Source: Paenibacillus soyae
Lineage (GTDB): Bacteria > Bacillota > Bacilli > Paenibacillales > Paenibacillaceae
Direction of reading: 5' to 3'
DNA: 64,000 bases
Assembly: GCF_024623455.1 (NCBI RefSeq)
Contig: NZ_JANIPJ010000004.1
Location: 62,001-126,000, forward strand
Part shown: piece by piece, positions 1 through 10,772 of the stretch
How the letters are laid out: each line of letters begins with the position of its first letter
Numbering within the stretch: position 1 is the stretch's first letter
Notes under the pieces: generated by a model
Told to the model about the DNA's origin: nothing
The model's database searches: none
What the model saw: only the letters and a program-made list of their open reading frames with translations
Program-made: the position numbers and the translations under genes

Positions 1-390
1 CTCCATTACGTCAATGACTTCGATCAGCTCTGCCATAAAATCTATCATGCGCTTAGTCCTGGAGGCTCCTTCGTGTTTTCGGTCGAGCATCCGATCTTCA
101 CGGCGCTGCCCGGTCAAGATTGGCATTACGGACCGGATGGAGAGAAGCTGCATTGGCCGCTCGACCGCTATCATGACGAAGGCGTGAGGCATACGCGGTT
201 TCTTGGGCATGACGTGACGAAGGTCCATCGCACCGTCTCTTCTTACCTTAATGCGCTCATCGGAGCCGGCTTCCGCGTTGCCGGTTTGTCCGAGCTGAAA
301 CCGACGGCGGACATGCTGGAGAAGCACCCGGAATGGCAGACGGAGACGCGAAGACCTATGTTTCTTCTTATTTCCGCTTTACGCGAGTAG
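1..390 (+). CDS. Class I SAM-dependent methyltransferase (C-terminal part, 5' end outside the window)
   Basis: The reading frame is open from base 1, so only the last ~129 codons are seen. The visible part resembles the C-terminal half of a small-molecule or unspecified class I methyltransferase: a 'SPGG-FVFSVEHP' strand and loop after motif III, then a 'HRTVSSYLNALIGAGFRV' helix and a final beta hairpin. The AdoMet-binding GxGxG motif lies upstream of the window, so the assignment rests on the tail only. The substrate cannot be told. It converges on the pyrimidine operon and shares the hairpin at 424-463 with it. Confidence 0.75.
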   Translation, partial: LHYVNDFDQLCHKIYHALSPGGSFVFSVEHPIFTALPGQDWHYGPDGEKLHWPLDRYHDEGVRHTRFLGHDVTKVHRTVSSYLNALIGAGFRVAGLSELKPTADMLEKHPEWQTETRRPMFLLISALRE

Positions 391-423
391 TACGACAGCA
401 GCACCCAACAGTTGAACATTCAG

Positions 424-463
424 AAAAAAGAGTACATTCGCAAAGCCCGCGAATGTACTCTTT
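424..463 (-). terminator. Rho-independent terminator of the pyr operon
   Basis: A perfect 15-base stem (AAAGAGTACATTCGC and its complement) around a short loop. On the minus strand a T run follows it directly. It lies just after the pyrE stop, and between converging genes, so it may also serve the plus-strand methyltransferase. Confidence 0.85.
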
Positions 464-479
464 GGAATGCCCGCATCGA

Positions 480-1127
480 TTATTTGCCGAAGGATTGCGG
501 GTCTTGACGCCATGCTTGGAGCGCCGCTACGTCCGACTGCTCGACTTTGCCCAGCTGCACGGCCGTCTCGATCAGTGCCGAGTAGTTCGACAGCGTCTCC
601 AGCTGGAAGCCCTCGTCCTTAAACGATTGCGTGGCGCTTTCGAATTGATAGGTGAAGATCGCCAGCACGGCGCTAACCTCTGCCCCCGCTTCTCTTACGG
701 CCTGAGCCGCTTTCAGCGAGCTGCCGCCCGTGGAGATGAGATCCTCGATGACGATGACCTTCTGTCCCGGCGCGATTTTTCCCTCGATTTGGTTCTGCTT
801 GCCGTGACCTTTCGCTTTATCGCGAATATAGGCCATCGGAAGGTTCAGCTTCTGAGCCACCCATGCGGCATGCGGAATGCCTGCCGTCGAAGTGCCCGCA
901 ATCACTTCAGCATCCGGGAACCGCTCGCGGATAATGGTCGCGAATCCTTCCGCGACCAGATCGCGGATTTCCGGGTAGGACATCGTCAGGCGATTGTCGC
1001 AATAGATCGGCGACTTGAGGCCCGAAGTCCATGTGAAGGGCTCGTTCGGCCGGAGCGCGACAGCGCCGATTTCCAGCAGGCTTTTGGCAATTTCATTCGG
1101 CAAATTCGATAACGTCAGATTACTCAA
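480..1127 (-). CDS. pyrE: Orotate phosphoribosyltransferase
   Basis: Transfers the phosphoribosyl group of PRPP to orotate to give OMP, the fifth step of de novo UMP synthesis in the cytosol. The PRPP loop is seen at residues 125-137 (VIVIEDLISTGGSS), and the lysine-rich flexible loop around residues 103-111 (DKAKGHGKQ) is present. Length 215 aa is normal. It overlaps the end of pyrF by 8 bases and is the last gene of the pyr operon, followed by a strong terminator. Confidence 0.97.
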   Translation of the reverse strand: MSNLTLSNLPNEIAKSLLEIGAVALRPNEPFTWTSGLKSPIYCDNRLTMSYPEIRDLVAEGFATIIRERFPDAEVIAGTSTAGIPHAAWVAQKLNLPMAYIRDKAKGHGKQNQIEGKIAPGQKVIVIEDLISTGGSSLKAAQAVREAGAEVSAVLAIFTYQFESATQSFKDEGFQLETLSNYSALIETAVQLGKVEQSDVAALQAWRQDPQSFGK

Positions 1128-1854
1128 AAGATATCAGCTCCTCGATAATAGATTCAAGCGAATGGCGCGGACTTGGCGCAGCCGTTATGGGGCGGCCGAT
1201 GACCATATAATCCGTGCCTTGACGCAAGGCGTCCCCGGGCGTCATGATGCGCGACTGGTCGTTAACGTCCGAGCCGGCGGGACGGATGCCGGGAGTGACG
1301 GTCTGGAAGGCTTGTCCGCAAGCTTCCTTGATTGAGGCCACCTCGGAAGGAGACGCAACGACGCCGGATAATCCCACGTCGTTGGCCAGCTTGGCGTATC
1401 GGATCACGGCTTCTTCGACGGTTCCCGCGATGCCGATCTGTTCGTTCAATACGGCTTGGCTGGTGCTCGTCAGCTGCGTAACGGCAATGACGGACGGCCT
1501 TGCGGTGCCTCCGCTCAGCGCAGCATCCACGCCCTCCAAAGCCGCCTCCATCATGGAGCTTCCACCCGCGGCATGGACATTAAACATATCCACGCCAAGC
1601 TTCGTCACGCTGTTCGCTCCGCCTTTGACCGTATTCGGAATGTCGTGCATTTTCACGTCCAGGAATACGTAGTAGCCGCGTTCTTTCAGACTGGCGACGA
1701 ATCCGGGGCCCGCGGCGTAGAACAGCTGCATGCCTACTTTCATATAACAGGGAATGCCTTTCAATTCCTCGATCAGCTTCTCGGCGGCGGCGGCATCCGG
1801 ATAATCGAGCGCCACCATCACTCGGCGGGCCGCCTCTTCTCTTGTCAATCGCAC
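1120..1854 (-). CDS. pyrF: Orotidine 5'-phosphate decarboxylase
   Basis: Decarboxylates OMP to UMP. The catalytic D-x-K-x-x-D array is seen as FLDVKMHDIPNT at residues 65-75, and the C-terminal phosphate-binding GRPI segment is present. The frame is open further upstream to 2022, but a GTG at 1854 has an AAAGGAGGG ribosome binding site 6 bases before it and gives 244 aa, the usual length. The longer form would run through a stable hairpin and has no recognisable homology. Translation is probably coupled to pyrE by the 8-base overlap. Confidence 0.95.
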   Translation of the reverse strand: MRLTREEAARRVMVALDYPDAAAAEKLIEELKGIPCYMKVGMQLFYAAGPGFVASLKERGYYVFLDVKMHDIPNTVKGGANSVTKLGVDMFNVHAAGGSSMMEAALEGVDAALSGGTARPSVIAVTQLTSTSQAVLNEQIGIAGTVEEAVIRYAKLANDVGLSGVVASPSEVASIKEACGQAFQTVTPGIRPAGSDVNDQSRIMTPGDALRQGTDYMVIGRPITAAPSPRHSLESIIEELISFE

Positions 1855-1887
1855 AGCAATCCCTCCTTTTCTACAGTCTTGACATGA

Positions 1888-1915
1888 CTTGACGCTTCCA
1901 CTTGGAAGCGTCAAG
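1888..1915 (-). other. Intercistronic stem-loop between carB and pyrF
   Basis: A 13-base perfect stem (CTTGACGCTTCCA and its complement) with a 2-base loop and no T run after it, so not an obvious terminator. It lies in the 74-base gap where Bacillus carries pyrK and pyrD. It could be an RNA processing or stability element, or a scar of gene loss. This is inference. Confidence 0.6.
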
Positions 1916-1928
1916 GTTGTTTTGTTTA

Positions 1929-4900
1929 TTATTTTTGAAGGACCGGCATCGCATGCGAGGAGAAGTTGATCGTCTCCATCATGTTGAGCAGCGCGCGAAC
2001 CGTATCCAGAGACGTCATGCACACAACGCCGTTCTCGACCGCTTCACGGCGGATGCGGAAGCCGTCGCGCTCCGGCGTCTTGCCTTTCGTCAGCGTATTG
2101 ACGACGAACTGAGCTTTGCCTTCGCGGACAAGATCCAGAATGTTCGGCGAGCCTTCGCTCAGCTTGTTCACGCGGGTCACGTACAGGCCGGCTGCTTCAA
2201 GCGCGTCCGCCGTGCCGCCGGTCGCGATGATTTTGTAGCCGATGTTGTAGAAGCCGCGCAGCAGCTCCGTCGCTTCCGCTTTGTCTTTATCGGCAACCGT
2301 AGCTACGATCGTGCCCGATGTCGGAATCTTCATGCCTGCGCCGATCAATCCTTTGTACAGCGCTTTGGCGAACTGAACGTCGCGTCCCATAACCTCGCCC
2401 GTCGATTTCATCTCCGGAGTCAGGGTAGGGTCTACGCGGCGCAGCTTCGCGAACGAGAACACCGGCACTTTGACAGAGACGTATTCGTCTTCTTGCCACA
2501 ATCCGCTCGTATAACCGAGATCCGCCAGCTTCGTGCCGAGAATCGCCTTCGTGGCCAAGTTCGCCATCGGCAGGTTCGTTACTTTGCTGAGGAACGGAAC
2601 CGTACGCGAGGAGCGAGGGTTAACCTCGATCACGTATACCTGATCGTTGTGGATTACGTACTGGATGTTGACCAGACCGATGACTTTCAATTCCTTCGCG
2701 ATCTTCACCGTAATATCCACGATTTGATCCTTAATCTCTTGCGACAAGGATTGCGGCGGATATACCGCGATGGAGTCGCCGGAGTGAACGCCCGCGCGCT
2801 CGATATGCTCCATGATGCCCGGGATCAGAACCGTCTCGCCGTCGCAGATCGCGTCGACCTCCGCTTCCTTGCCCAGCATGTAGCGGTCGATCAGAACGGG
2901 ATGCTCCGGATTGATCTTCACGGCGACTTCCATGTAGCTCAGCAGCTCCTGGTCGGAGTAGACGATTTCCATCGCCCGGCCGCCAAGGACGTACGAAGGA
3001 CGAACCAGCACCGGGTAGCCGAGTCTTTGCGCCGTAACAACGGCTTCGTCGACCGAAGTGACCGTGCTGCCTTCCGGCTGCGCGATGTTCAGGCTGCGGA
3101 GCAGCGCTTCGAACTTCTTGCGATCCTCTGCCGCGTCGATGCTCTCCAGGCTGGAGCCCAGGATGCGCACGCCTGCTTTGGCAAGCGGCGCCGCAAGGTT
3201 GATCGCGGTTTGGCCGCCGAATTGCACGATAACCCCGATCGGATTTTCTTGCTCGATCACGTTCATGACATCTTCGAAGAACAACGGCTCGAAGTACAAG
3301 CGGTCGGACGTGCTGAAGTCCGTCGACACCGTCTCCGGGTTGTTATTAATAATAACCGCTTCGTAGCCTGCGTTTTGGATCGCCCATACCGCGTGCACGG
3401 TCGAGTAGTCGAACTCGATGCCTTGGCCGATACGGATCGGACCGGAGCCAAGCACGAGCACCTTCTGCTTCGTCGTTTCGGTGACTTCGTTTTCTACCTC
3501 GTAAGTCGAGTAGTAGTAAGGCGTCGACGCTTCGAATTCAGCCGCGCAAGTGTCGACCATTTTGTAAACCGGCTTCAGGTTGTTCTGCAAGCGGAATGCT
3601 CGTACGTCGGCTTCCGTCGTGTGGGCTCCATTTGGGAAGCCTTCCTTGCGGATCTCCGCAATGGAGCGGTCGGAGAAGCCTTTGCGTTTCGCCTCGTACA
3701 GCGTTTGCGCCGATAGAGTAGCCTCGCTGCGAAGACGGTCTTCGAAGGCTACGATGGACTGGATTTTGTCCAGGAACCACCAATCGATTTTCGTGATGTC
3801 CTGCAGCTCTTGCAGGGAGAAGCCGCGGCGGAACGCTTCCGCCACAAGGAACATGCGCTCGTCATCCGGCTTAGCAAGGCGCGTGCGGAGCACGTCCTCG
3901 GCAAGGCTCGGCGCTTCCTTCAGGTGAAGACGATGGACGCCGATCTCCAGGGAACGAACCGCTTTGTGGATCGACTCCTCGAATGTCCGTCCGATCGCCA
4001 TGACTTCTCCTGTTGCCTTCATTTGCGTGCCCAGCTTGCGGTTCGCGTCAACGAACTTATCGAACGGCCAACGCGGGATTTTCGAAACGATGTAATCCAG
4101 CGTCGGTTCGAAGCAAGCGTACGTCTGGCCCGTTACCGGGTTCACGAGCTCGTCAAGCGTATAGCCAACCGCGATTTTTGCCGCCATCTTCGCGATTGGG
4201 TAGCCCGTCGCTTTGGATGCAAGAGCGGATGAACGGCTTACGCGAGGGTTCACCTCGATGACGTAATATTGATAGCTGTGGGGATCCAGCGCGAACTGCA
4301 CGTTGCAGCCGCCCTCGATGTTCAGCGCTCTGATGATCTTCAACGAAGCGGAACGCAGCATTTGATATTCGCGGTCGGAGAGCGTCTGGGAAGGCGCCAC
4401 GACGATGCTGTCGCCGGTATGTACGCCTACCGGGTCGAAGTTCTCCATGTTGCAGACAACGATACAGTTGTCGTTCGCGTCGCGCATTACCTCGTATTCG
4501 ACTTCCTTCATGCCCGCGATCGATTTCTCGATCAAGCACTGATTGATCGGGCTGTAACGGATGCCGGACGCGACGATTTCGCGAAGCTCTTCTTCGTTCG
4601 CGCAGATGCCGCCGCCCGTGCCGCCGAGCGTGTAAGCCGGGCGAACGATGATCGGATAACCGATTTTGTTAGCGAAAGCCACGGCGTCTTCAACCGTCGT
4701 GACGATGTCGCTGTCCGGTACCGGCTGCTCCAGCTCGCGCATTAGCTCGCGGAACAAATCGCGGTCTTCCGCCTTCTCGATGGCCGTCAGCTGCGTGCCG
4801 AGCAGCTTCACGTTCTCGCGCTCAAGCACGCCTGCGCGCGCCAGCTCAACCGCCATGTTAAGGCCGGTTTGGCCGCCAAGCGTCGGAAGCAAGCCGTCAG

Positions 4901-5147
4901 GACGCTCCTGGCGGATGATTTGGGAGACAAAATCCAGCGTAATCGGCTCAATGTACACTTTGTCCGCCATGTTCGTATCGGTCATGATCGTAGCCGGGTT
5001 GCTGTTGATCAGAACAACCTCATAGCCTTCTTCCTTAAGTGCCTGGCAAGCTTGCGTGCCGGCGTAGTCGAATTCCGCCGCCTGACCGATGACGATCGGG
5101 CCGGACCCGATTACGAGAATTTTTTTGAGTTCATTATTTTTGGGCAT
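1929..5147 (-). CDS. carB: Carbamoyl-phosphate synthase, large subunit
   Basis: Makes carbamoyl phosphate from ammonia (channelled from CarA), bicarbonate and two ATP. At 1072 aa it has the full duplicated ATP-grasp architecture: the two halves start with parallel segments ([24 protein letters not shown] near residue 10, [20 protein letters not shown] near residue 560), and the allosteric MGS-like domain occupies the last ~140 residues. Its start overlaps the end of carA by 14 bases, so the two subunits are translationally coupled. It belongs to the pyr operon (pyrAB in Bacillus naming). No separate arginine-type copy is seen here. Confidence 0.97.
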   Translation of the reverse strand: MPKNNELKKILVIGSGPIVIGQAAEFDYAGTQACQALKEEGYEVVLINSNPATIMTDTNMADKVYIEPITLDFVSQIIRQERPDGLLPTLGGQTGLNMAVELARAGVLERENVKLLGTQLTAIEKAEDRDLFRELMRELEQPVPDSDIVTTVEDAVAFANKIGYPIIVRPAYTLGGTGGGICANEEELREIVASGIRYSPINQCLIEKSIAGMKEVEYEVMRDANDNCIVVCNMENFDPVGVHTGDSIVVAPSQTLSDREYQMLRSASLKIIRALNIEGGCNVQFALDPHSYQYYVIEVNPRVSRSSALASKATGYPIAKMAAKIAVGYTLDELVNPVTGQTYACFEPTLDYIVSKIPRWPFDKFVDANRKLGTQMKATGEVMAIGRTFEESIHKAVRSLEIGVHRLHLKEAPSLAEDVLRTRLAKPDDERMFLVAEAFRRGFSLQELQDITKIDWWFLDKIQSIVAFEDRLRSEATLSAQTLYEAKRKGFSDRSIAEIRKEGFPNGAHTTEADVRAFRLQNNLKPVYKMVDTCAAEFEASTPYYYSTYEVENEVTETTKQKVLVLGSGPIRIGQGIEFDYSTVHAVWAIQNAGYEAVIINNNPETVSTDFSTSDRLYFEPLFFEDVMNVIEQENPIGVIVQFGGQTAINLAAPLAKAGVRILGSSLESIDAAEDRKKFEALLRSLNIAQPEGSTVTSVDEAVVTAQRLGYPVLVRPSYVLGGRAMEIVYSDQELLSYMEVAVKINPEHPVLIDRYMLGKEAEVDAICDGETVLIPGIMEHIERAGVHSGDSIAVYPPQSLSQEIKDQIVDITVKIAKELKVIGLVNIQYVIHNDQVYVIEVNPRSSRTVPFLSKVTNLPMANLATKAILGTKLADLGYTSGLWQEDEYVSVKVPVFSFAKLRRVDPTLTPEMKSTGEVMGRDVQFAKALYKGLIGAGMKIPTSGTIVATVADKDKAEATELLRGFYNIGYKIIATGGTADALEAAGLYVTRVNKLSEGSPNILDLVREGKAQFVVNTLTKGKTPERDGFRIRREAVENGVVCMTSLDTVRALLNMMETINFSSHAMPVLQK

Positions 5148-6279
5148 ACTGAAGCTCTCCTTTCAACGTCTCCGACAACACGGCCTGCCGAGGTTTTTGT
5201 GGGTTGTTTTTTTTGTGCGCGCGGATCATGTCCAGGAATTCGTCGAATAAGTAGCTGGAGTCGAACGGTCCCGGCGCCGCCTCCGGATGGTACTGCACGG
5301 AGAAAGCGGGATACGTCTTATGTTTAAGTCCTTCGATCGTTTTGTCATTGTTGTTGATGTGCGTGACCGTCAGCTGCGTGCCTTCGACCGAGGAATCAAC
5401 GACTGTGTAGCCGTGATTCTGCGAAGTAATGTAGCAGCGGTTCGTCGCCAGCTCTTTGACCGGATGGTTGCCGCCGCGATGGCCGAACTTCAGCTTGCCG
5501 GTGTCGGCGCCGCAAGCGAGAGCGAACAATTGATGACCCAGGCAGATGCCGAAGATCGGATATTCGCCGAGCAGCTCGGAGATCATCTTCACGGCATGCG
5601 GAACGTCTTTCGGATCTCCAGGGCCGTTGGACAGCTGGATGCCGTCCGGAGCCAGGCGGCGAATTTCGTCGGCCGTCACATCATGAGGTACGACGACGAC
5701 GTCGCAGCCGCGCTGCGTCAGCTCGCGCAGAATGCCGCTTTTGGCGCCGAAATCCACCAGCACGATTCTCTCCCGATTGCCCGGGCTGGAGAATACGTGT
5801 TTTGTCGACGTGCGGGCGACTTGATCTCTAAGCAGAGGCGATACGTTCAGGCGCTCAGCCAGTTCTTCAACGCGCTCGTTGCCTGTCGTGATCAAGCCTT
5901 TCATAGTGCCGTAGTGACGAAGCTTGCGGGTAAGCATGCGCGTATCGATATCATGGATGCCCGGAATGCCGTATTCCTTCAGCAGCTGGCCAAGCGAATA
6001 TTGAGCGCGCCAGTTGCTCGGTACCGGCTCGTGACGACGTACCACGAACCCGTGAATATAAGGACGAATCGCTTCGAAGTCGTCGCGGGTAATGCCGTAG
6101 TTCCCGATAAGCGGGTAAGTCATCGTTACGATCTGCCCGCAGTATGAAGGATCGGACAGAACCTCTTGATAGCCTGTAATCCCCGTATTGAATACAACCT
6201 CGCCGATCATCTGCGCCTCCGCGCCGAAGGACAGTCCGGTGAACAACGTTCCGTCTTCCAACAGTAATCTTGCTTGCAT
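5134..6279 (-). CDS. carA: Carbamoyl-phosphate synthase, small (glutaminase) subunit
   Basis: Hydrolyses glutamine and passes ammonia to CarB. The class I glutamine amidotransferase nucleophile is Cys246 in GICLGHQ, and the His-Glu pair of the triad is in [11 protein letters not shown]. An N-terminal CPSase small-chain domain precedes it. The ATG at 6279 is chosen over the GTG nine bases upstream because AGAGGAG sits 8 bases before it. Length 381 aa is a little longer than the ~364 aa of Bacillus PyrAA. Confidence 0.96.
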   Translation of the reverse strand: MQARLLLEDGTLFTGLSFGAEAQMIGEVVFNTGITGYQEVLSDPSYCGQIVTMTYPLIGNYGITRDDFEAIRPYIHGFVVRRHEPVPSNWRAQYSLGQLLKEYGIPGIHDIDTRMLTRKLRHYGTMKGLITTGNERVEELAERLNVSPLLRDQVARTSTKHVFSSPGNRERIVLVDFGAKSGILRELTQRGCDVVVVPHDVTADEIRRLAPDGIQLSNGPGDPKDVPHAVKMISELLGEYPIFGICLGHQLFALACGADTGKLKFGHRGGNHPVKELATNRCYITSQNHGYTVVDSSVEGTQLTVTHINNNDKTIEGLKHKTYPAFSVQYHPEAAPGPFDSSYLFDEFLDMIRAHKKNNPQKPRQAVLSETLKGELQYAQK

Positions 6280-6323
6280 CCGTATCACTCCTCTGGTCGT
6301 CTTGACTTGCTTTGACCCGTTCC

Positions 6324-6356
6324 CGCTCTAATCCATATATGCATAATGAGCGGGAT
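6324..6356 (-). other. Stem-loop between pyrC and carA
   Basis: CCCGCTC pairs with GAGCGGG around a 19-base AT-rich loop in the 112-base pyrC-carA gap. No T run follows on the minus strand, so it is not a clear terminator. No PyrR-loop consensus was seen here. Confidence 0.35.
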
Positions 6357-6391
6357 GGGCTAATATCTATCGCTTATAAATGAAATTTTCG

Positions 6392-7678
6392 TTATTCGCT
6401 CCATACGACTTTGCCGTTTACGATCGTCGTAACCGGCCAGCCTTTGAGGCTCCAGCCCCCGAAAGGCGTGTTGTTGCTCTTCGACAAGAACGTCTGCGGG
6501 TCAACCTTCCGCTCGTTCTCCAGGTCCACGATCGTAATGTCGGCAGGCGCGCCTTGCTCCAGCTTCCCGGACGGGAGCCTGAACACTCTTGCAGGGTCCA
6601 CCGTCATGCGTTGGAGGAGGAATCCAAGCGTCCACTTACCTGTTTGCACGAACTTCGTGTACAGCAGCGGGAACGCTGTTTCGAACCCGACGATGCCGAA
6701 TGGCGCCAGATCGACGCCGCGCGCCTTCTCTTCCGCGCTGTGCGGCGCGTGGTCGGTCACGATCATGTCGATCGTCCCGTCCTCGAGGCCCTCGATGACC
6801 GCTTGTACGTCGCGCGGCGTGCGAAGAGGCGGATTCATCTTCCAGTTGGCGTCGTCAAGACCCGGAATGTCCTCATCGGACAACAAGAGATGATGCGGGC
6901 ATACCTCCGCGGTCACTTTGACTCCGATAGACTTCGCGAGTCTGATCAGCCGTACCGACTGTTCCGTGCTGACATGGCATACGTGATAATGAACGCCTGT
7001 CGCTTCGGCCAGCAGCACGTCCCTTCCGACATGAATCGCTTCGGATTCGTTCGGAATTCCCTTGATGCCATGCTTGCGGGAGAAGCTGCCTTCCGATGCC
7101 CAAGCCCCTTCAACGAGCGAGTCGTCTTCGCAGTGAGCGATAACCGGCATGTCGAGCGATTTCGCAAGCGCCATCGCGTTTTTCATCATTTGGGCGTTCT
7201 GAACGCCTACTCCGTCGTCCGTGAAGCCGATGGCTCCAGCTTCCTTCAGCGCGGCGAAGTCCGTCAGCTCCCTGCCGAGCTCGTTCTTCGTAATCGCGGC
7301 GTAAGGCAGCACCTTGACGATGCCTTCTCTGGCCGCTTTGTCGAGTACGTACTGCACCGTCTCGGGCTTGTCGATGACCGGCCGGGTGTTCGGCATGCAG
7401 GCGATGGTCGTGAATCCGCCCTTGGCCGCCGAACGAGAACCCGTCATGATATCTTCTTTATGTTCGAAGCCCGGATCCCGCAGATGGACGTGCATGTCGA
7501 TGAAGCCTGCCGATACCAGCTTGCCCTCCGCGTTCACCACTTCCGAGCTGCCTGTATCCACGCTCGTTCCGCCGTCAACGATCTCGGCGATTACGCCGTC
7601 GCTTACTCGGATATGTTTGCTTTCCAGCTTGTTCGATTCGTTATTCCAAACGCTGCCGTTCAAAATCCACAATGACAT
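6392..7678 (-). CDS. pyrC: Dihydroorotase
   Basis: Cyclises N-carbamoyl-aspartate to dihydroorotate. The amidohydrolase metal site is visible as DMHVHLRDPG near residues 57-66, with later metal ligands in IAHCEDD, YHVCHVS and the catalytic Asp in TDHAPHS. 428 aa matches the class I Bacillus-type enzyme. It is third in the operon, 28 bases after pyrB. Confidence 0.97.
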   Translation of the reverse strand: MSLWILNGSVWNNESNKLESKHIRVSDGVIAEIVDGGTSVDTGSSEVVNAEGKLVSAGFIDMHVHLRDPGFEHKEDIMTGSRSAAKGGFTTIACMPNTRPVIDKPETVQYVLDKAAREGIVKVLPYAAITKNELGRELTDFAALKEAGAIGFTDDGVGVQNAQMMKNAMALAKSLDMPVIAHCEDDSLVEGAWASEGSFSRKHGIKGIPNESEAIHVGRDVLLAEATGVHYHVCHVSTEQSVRLIRLAKSIGVKVTAEVCPHHLLLSDEDIPGLDDANWKMNPPLRTPRDVQAVIEGLEDGTIDMIVTDHAPHSAEEKARGVDLAPFGIVGFETAFPLLYTKFVQTGKWTLGFLLQRMTVDPARVFRLPSGKLEQGAPADITIVDLENERKVDPQTFLSKSNNTPFGGWSLKGWPVTTIVNGKVVWSE

Positions 7679-7706
7679 GTAAGATGACCCTCCAGTTTCC
7701 GTAGGT

Positions 7707-8606
7707 TTAGCTTAACGCTCGTTCGATGACGGCCATCCGGATCGGAACGCCGTTCTGCATTTGCGGGAAGATGCGGGATTGCGGATGCTCGACCAGCTCG
7801 CCGTCGATCTCGACATTCCGGTTTACCGGCGCCGGATGCATAATGATCGCATGCGGGGAGATGCGGCTCGCTCGTTCCACGGTTAGCCCGTATTGCTCGC
7901 GATAGGCTTCGGCCGAGCTCAGCATGCCGCTCTCGTGCCTCTCCAGCTGCACTCTCAGCATCATCACCACATCGGCCCTGAGCGCTTCGTCCATCGTGAT
8001 GTAAGGAGCGTCCAGCTCGGTCGCCTGCATGTTCGGAGGGGCGCAGAAGCTGACGTTAGCTCCGAATTTGCGCAGCGCGTACAGATTGGAGCGAGCTACG
8101 CGGCTGTGAAGAATGTCGCCGATGATGGAAACGTTCAGACCGTTCAGGGAGCCGAATTGCTTGCGCATCGTGTAGAGATCCAGCAGCGCTTGGGTCGGAT
8201 GTTCGTTATTGCCGTCGCCCGCGTTGACGAGCGGCACTTTGATGGATGCCGCGAGCTCGGCCAGCAGGCCGGTCGGCTTCAGCCGGATGACGCCGACGTC
8301 GATGCCCATCGATTCAAGCGTGCGCACCGTGTCGTAGATCGATTCGCCCTTCTCGACGCTGGATGCGGCCGCCGAGAAGTTGATGACTTCCGCTCCGAGC
8401 CGTTTCTCCGCCACTTCGAACGAAAATCTCGTTCGGGTGCTGTTCTCGAAAAACATGTTCGCCGCAAACTTTCCTTGCTGGCCGCCATGCACCTTTACGG
8501 GATGGTTCTCCCAGTAGGCCGCCCGTTCGAGAATCGATTCGATTTCGTCTTTATCCAAATCCTTTAGTCCGAGCAAACTTCTTTGCTTCAGCTGCGTCAA
8601 TGTCAT
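7707..8606 (-). CDS. pyrB: Aspartate carbamoyltransferase, catalytic chain
   Basis: Joins carbamoyl phosphate and aspartate. The carbamoyl phosphate loop FFENSTRTRFSFE is near residues 47-59, and HPTQALLDLYT (near residue 125) and HPAPVNR near the C terminus are intact. The ATG at 8606 gives 299 aa, the usual size. The open frame upstream to 8795 overlaps pyrR and is not homologous. Only 2 bases separate it from the pyrR stop. No regulatory pyrI is present, as expected for Firmicutes. Confidence 0.97.
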   Translation of the reverse strand: MTLTQLKQRSLLGLKDLDKDEIESILERAAYWENHPVKVHGGQQGKFAANMFFENSTRTRFSFEVAEKRLGAEVINFSAAASSVEKGESIYDTVRTLESMGIDVGVIRLKPTGLLAELAASIKVPLVNAGDGNNEHPTQALLDLYTMRKQFGSLNGLNVSIIGDILHSRVARSNLYALRKFGANVSFCAPPNMQATELDAPYITMDEALRADVVMMLRVQLERHESGMLSSAEAYREQYGLTVERASRISPHAIIMHPAPVNRNVEIDGELVEHPQSRIFPQMQNGVPIRMAVIERALS

Positions 8607-8608
8607 CG

Positions 8609-9187
<579 letters not shown>

Positions 9188-9210
9188 TCACCTCTCTTCG
9201 CAATTTGGTG

Positions 9211-9243
9211 ACAAAAAAACTCCTTGCGGAGTTCGCAAGGAGT
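9211..9243 (-). terminator. pyr leader attenuator terminator
   Basis: A hairpin (ACTCCTTGCG pairing across a short loop) followed on the minus strand by seven Ts, about 30 bases before the pyrR ribosome binding site. It lies downstream of the promoter and PyrR loop, the standard place for the regulated terminator of a pyr leader. Confidence 0.85.
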
Positions 9244-9370
9244 TGTGATTAGTCAAGTATAGAGCAGTCCCGCAGCGCCGTCGCATCTCCGACAAAATTC
9301 GCGGAAGGTGCGATGCTGAGGGTAAACCTGTCCTATTCGAGTTATTGACTTGAATTCACGCTACCTTGCC

Positions 9371-9384
9371 AGCCTCTCGGGACT
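9371..9384 (-). promoter_or_regulatory. PyrR RNA-binding loop (anti-antiterminator)
   Basis: The minus strand reads AGTCCCGAGAGGCT, which fits every position of the known PyrR loop consensus ARUCCNGNGAGGYU. It lies ~31 bases after the -10 box of the promoter at 9415-9443 and upstream of the attenuator. Only this one loop was found. Bacillus has three (leader, pyrR-pyrP, pyrP-pyrB), and here pyrR-pyrB has a gap of only 2 bases. Confidence 0.85.
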
Positions 9385-9414
9385 GAGTTAAAGGTACTAA
9401 GCTGTATCATAGGA

Positions 9415-9443
9415 ATTATCCCACGTTGTGCTAAGGAAGTCAA
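9415..9443 (-). promoter_or_regulatory. Sigma-A promoter of the pyr operon
   Basis: TTGACT (9438-9443), a 17-base spacer and GATAAT (9415-9420) on the minus strand. It precedes the PyrR loop by about 30 bases. The 355-base pyrR-dapL gap therefore holds this promoter, the PyrR leader with its attenuator, and the 3' region of dapL, where a weak hairpin lies near 9488-9516 without a clear T run. Confidence 0.8.
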
Positions 9444-9536
9444 TAGCGATATGCGCTATATTTGTAGTCGCTGCTGTTAGTGTGGGCTTATCCTATGCGG
9501 CTATGCAAGGATAGCGTTGGTAATCGGCAATAGGGC

Positions 9537-10772
9537 TTACAGGCTAAGCTTGCGGATCCGCTCGACCGCTTTCTCCGTGTTCTCGCGGCTGCCGAACGCC
9601 GTCAGACGGAAGTAGCCTTGACCGCTTTGGCCGAAGCCGACGCCCGGCGTGCCGACGATGTTCGCTTCGGACAGCAATTTGTCGAAGAAGCTCCAGGAAT
9701 CCATGCCCTTTGGCGTTTTCAGCCAGATGTAAGGCGCGTTAACGCCGCCGAACACCTCGAGACCGATGGATGCCAGACCGTCCCGAATGATGGTTGCGTT
9801 CGTCATGTAATATTCAACGAGAGATGCGATTTGCTCCTTGCCTTCCGGCGAATAGATCGCTGCCGCGCCGCGCTGGGTAACGTACGACACGCCGTTGAAC
9901 TTCGTTGTATGGCGGCGGTTCCACAGGTCGTTGATAATGACGGAGTTGCCGTCCGCGTCCGTGCCTCTCAGCTCGCGCGGCACGACCGTGTACGCGCAGC
10001 GCACGCCCGTGAAGCCAGCCGTCTTGGAGAAGCTGCGGAATTCGATCGCGACTTCCTTAGCTCCTTCGATTTCGTAGATGCTGTGCGGCACGTCCTTCTC
10101 CTGAATGAATGCTTCGTATGCGGAGTCGAACAGAATGAGGCAGTTGTTCTCGCGGGCGTAGTCGACCCAAACCTTCAGCTCTTCCTTCGTGAGCGTCATG
10201 CCCGTCGGGTTGTTCGGGTAGCACAGGTAGATCAGGTCGACCTTGCGGTCCGGCAGGCTCGGCTTGAAGTTGTTCTCCGCCGTGCACTCCAGGTACACGA
10301 TGTTATCGTAGCGCTTCGTATCCTGGTTGTACTTGCCGGAGCGTCCTGCCATGACGTTCGTGTCCACGTAAACCGGATATACCGGGTCTTGAACCGCAAC
10401 GATAGCGTCCTGGCTGAAGATTTCTTGGATGTTGCCCACGTCGCATTTCGAGCCGTCGCTGACGAAAACTTCGTTCGAAGCAATGTCGATGCCTAGCGCT
10501 TTGTAGTCATTCTCGATGATCGCCTGAATCAGGAAGTCGTATCCCTGCTCGGGACCGTATCCCCGGAATGTGCCCGGCTGTGCCAGCTCGTCCACTGCCG
10601 CGTGCATGGCATTCAGAACCGCGTCGGGGAGACCGCGCGTTACGTCGCCGATTCCGAGGCTGATAATTTCGGCGTTCGGGTTTTCCTGAATGAACTTGGT
10701 GCGGCGTTTTGCGATTTCGGAAAATAAATAGCTGCCTTGCAGCTCTAAGTAATTTTGATTAATGGCTGTCAT
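9537..10772 (-). CDS. dapL: LL-diaminopimelate aminotransferase
   Basis: Converts tetrahydrodipicolinate directly to LL-diaminopimelate with glutamate as amino donor, bypassing the acylated dap intermediates. It is a fold-type I PLP enzyme: the lysine is K250 in [12 protein letters not shown], with CYPNNPTG near residue 184-191 and the N-terminal [13 protein letters not shown] segment typical of DapL. The ATG at 10772 is preferred to the GTG nine bases upstream because of the AAAGGTG site before it. 411 aa is normal for the family. The product feeds lysine and MurE. Confidence 0.93.
   Translation of the reverse strand: MTAINQNYLELQGSYLFSEIAKRRTKFIQENPNAEIISLGIGDVTRGLPDAVLNAMHAAVDELAQPGTFRGYGPEQGYDFLIQAIIENDYKALGIDIASNEVFVSDGSKCDVGNIQEIFSQDAIVAVQDPVYPVYVDTNVMAGRSGKYNQDTKRYDNIVYLECTAENNFKPSLPDRKVDLIYLCYPNNPTGMTLTKEELKVWVDYARENNCLILFDSAYEAFIQEKDVPHSIYEIEGAKEVAIEFRSFSKTAGFTGVRCAYTVVPRELRGTDADGNSVIINDLWNRRHTTKFNGVSYVTQRGAAAIYSPEGKEQIASLVEYYMTNATIIRDGLASIGLEVFGGVNAPYIWLKTPKGMDSWSFFDKLLSEANIVGTPGVGFGQSGQGYFRLTAFGSRENTEKAVERIRKLSL

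Noticed and set aside
1855..2022. N-terminal extension of pyrF to 2022
   Set aside because: The extra 56 codons run through a stable hairpin and lack homology. GTG at 1854 has an ideal ribosome site and gives the family length.
1902..3716. 604-codon open frame on the plus strand
   Set aside because: Lies fully antisense to carB. Its composition (Arg, Val, Asp, His rich) is that of a complementary-strand shadow, and no family is recognisable.
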